NCBI RefSeq assembly: GCF_000518645.1 | Contig: NZ_JADZ01000017.1 | Span: 1-64,000 of the forward strand | DNA: 64,000 nucleotides | Direction of reading: 5' to 3' | From: Curvibacter gracilis ATCC BAA-807 | GTDB lineage: Bacteria; Pseudomonadota; Gammaproteobacteria; Burkholderiales; Burkholderiaceae_C | Shown here: positions 62,838 to 64,000 of the stretch, in pieces | Numbering within the stretch: position 1 is the first letter of the stretch | How the letters are laid out: each line of letters starts with the position of its first letter | Translations under genes and position numbers: made by a program | The notes under the pieces: generated by a model | Told to the model about the DNA's origin: nothing | Seen by the model: only the letters and a program-made list of their open reading frames with translations | Database searches by the model: none

Positions 62838-63758
62838 ATGGCACTCTCGCCGCTGGTCAACAACCAGCTCGCCACCGACTCGAGGTCGCTCGACAACCTC
62901 AAGCTCCAGGCCGGGCAGAAAGATCCCGCCGCGATCCAGGAGGCGGCCAAGCAGTTCGAATCGCTGTTCATGCGCGAGATGCTCAAGAGCATGCGCGAGG
63001 CCACCATGAAGTCGGGCATGCTCGACAGCGCCCAGGAGAACATGGGCACCGACATGCTCGACCAGCAGTTCTCGGTGCAGATGTCGGGCAAGCCCGGCGG
63101 CCTGTCCGACCTGATCGCCAAGCAGTTGTCACGCCAGATGGGCGTGCCCGAGGCACCGGCCTTCGAGACCCCCAGCACCCTGTCGCTGGGCAACCGCCTC
63201 AGCACGGTGCTGCCCGGCAAGACCCAGGCCACCCCCCCGGCAGCGTCCGACACACCGGTCAAGACCACGGCCAGCCAGGCCGCCTTCGTGCAGCGCCTGC
63301 AAGGCGCCGCCGCCAAGGTGGAGCAGCAAAGCGGCATTCCGGCCAGCTACATGCTGGGCCAGGCCGGCCATGAGACCGGCTGGGGCAAGCACGAGATCAA
63401 GAACGCCAACGGAAGCCCCTCGTACAACCTGTTCGGCATCAAGGCCGGGCCGGGCTGGACCGGCAAGGTGGCCACCGTGACCACCACCGAGTACGTGAAC
63501 GGCGAAGCCCGCAAGACCACGGCCAAGTTCCGCGCCTACGACAATTACGAACAGTCGTTCCAGGACTACGCCAAGCTGATCAACCAGAGCCCGCGCTACG
63601 CCAATGCGCGCCAGCAGACCGGCTCGGTGGTCGCCTTTGCCAACGAGCTGCAACGCGCCGGCTACGCCACCGACCCGGCCTATGCCAGCAAGCTCAGCAA
63701 GGCCATCAACACCACGCAGCAACTGCAGCGCAACCAACCCTGGCGAGGTGTGGCATGA
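62838..63758 (+). CDS. flgJ: rod cap and peptidoglycan hydrolase FlgJ
   Basis: A two-domain, 306-residue FlgJ. The N-terminal rod-binding region (about 25-100: AAKQFESLFMREMLKSMREA) acts as rod cap. The C-terminal glucosaminidase domain (about 150-300) has catalytic Glu179 (GQAGHETGWGK) and clears peptidoglycan for the rod. A Pro/Thr-rich linker lies between. It overlaps flgK by four bases. Confidence 0.96.
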   Translation: MALSPLVNNQLATDSRSLDNLKLQAGQKDPAAIQEAAKQFESLFMREMLKSMREATMKSGMLDSAQENMGTDMLDQQFSVQMSGKPGGLSDLIAKQLSRQMGVPEAPAFETPSTLSLGNRLSTVLPGKTQATPPAASDTPVKTTASQAAFVQRLQGAAAKVEQQSGIPASYMLGQAGHETGWGKHEIKNANGSPSYNLFGIKAGPGWTGKVATVTTTEYVNGEARKTTAKFRAYDNYEQSFQDYAKLINQSPRYANARQQTGSVVAFANELQRAGYATDPAYASKLSKAINTTQQLQRNQPWRGVA

Positions 63759-64000
63759 GTGGCGGTCTGCTCAACCTGGGCGCGCGCGCCCTGATGTCCA
63801 ACCAGGTGGCCCTGCAGGTCACCGGCAACAACATCTCCAACGTCAACACGGCCGGCTATTCTCGCCAGACCGCGGTGATGAGTGCGGTGCAAGGCGACTT
63901 CACCGGCAGCGGCTACGTCGGCAAGGGCGTCGAGGTCTCGACCGTGCAGCGCGTGTACGACGAGTTCCTGACCAAGCAGGCCACGGCCACCGCCTCCATC
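63755..64000 (+). CDS. flgK: hook-filament junction protein FlgK (5' part only)
   Basis: The first 82 codons of a hook-associated protein are present and the window edge cuts the gene. The start MSGGLLNLGARALMSNQVAL, the rod/hook motif VTGNNISNVNTAGYSRQTAV and GYVGKGVEVSTVQRVYDEFL are typical of FlgK. The ATG overlaps the flgJ stop (ATGA). Confidence 0.93.
   Translation, partial: MSGGLLNLGARALMSNQVALQVTGNNISNVNTAGYSRQTAVMSAVQGDFTGSGYVGKGVEVSTVQRVYDEFLTKQATATASI

Noticed and set aside
1-64000. CRISPR arrays, insertion sequences, transposases, phage genes, tRNA or rRNA genes
   Set aside because: No regularly spaced repeats, transposase or integrase motifs, terminal inverted repeats or RNA gene signatures were recognised by eye.

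Overview
This 64 kb window is a motility and chemotaxis super-locus from a GC-rich betaproteobacterium. Gene order and protein content (a CheZ-dependent chemotaxis system, FlhF, FliA/FlgM, tightly packed fli and flg operons, sigma-28 sites of the TAAAGTTT-N11-GCCGATAA type) suggest Burkholderiales, probably Comamonadaceae. No species can be named from the sequence alone.

Layout. (1) Positions 292-2193 carry a Uup-type ABC-F ATPase. (2) Positions 8752-2263, minus strand, are a chemotaxis operon: a small CheZ-like protein, cheY, cheA, cheW, cheR, cheD, cheB. (3) Positions 8958-10708, plus strand, hold a receiver-histidine kinase and a LuxR-type response regulator whose genes overlap. (4) Positions 21840-10731, minus strand, encode the basal body and export apparatus: fliF-G-H-I-J-K, then fliL-M-N-O-P-Q-R. 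fliE is divergent at 22010. (5) Positions 22475-27138 are the filament region: fliT and fliS (minus), then fliC1, fliD and fliC2 (plus). (6) Positions 27357-44844 are a glycan island inserted directly after fliC2. It has two giant multi-domain glycosyltransferases flanking rfbF-rfbG-rfbH, a C-methyltransferase-like protein, a thiamine-diphosphate enzyme, an FkbM methyltransferase, a NeuB-like synthase and a sugar epimerase/reductase, and it ends with an AT-rich stretch and a TylF-like methyltransferase. (7) Positions 45134-54486, plus strand: motA, motB, cheY, cheZ, flhB, flhA, flhF, a degenerate flhG-like gene and fliA. (8) Positions 56187-54600, minus strand: flgA, flgM, flgN. (9) Positions 56379-64000, plus strand: flgB-C-D-E-F-G-H-I-J and the start of flgK, cut by the window edge.

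How the parts work together. FliA (sigma-28) and its anti-sigma factor FlgM are both here, and good sigma-28 sites lie before fliC1 and before flgM. The filament is built from two short, nearly identical flagellins without an outer D2/D3 domain. The adjoining glycan island is most simply read as making and attaching a sugar to them. rfbFGH plus the thiamine-diphosphate enzyme match the logic of yersiniose-type branched 3,6-dideoxyhexose synthesis, so a branched or C-methylated deoxysugar on the flagellin is the leading hypothesis. The pathway as seen is incomplete and the link to flagellin is inferred from position.

The most unusual points are that putative modified-sugar pathway with a lone NeuB homologue, the decayed second giant glycosyltransferase, a 155-bp perfectly identical tract shared by the flagellin genes, a second mini-CheZ paired with a second CheY, and an FlhG-position protein without a P-loop. 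No tRNA, rRNA, CRISPR array or insertion sequence was recognised.
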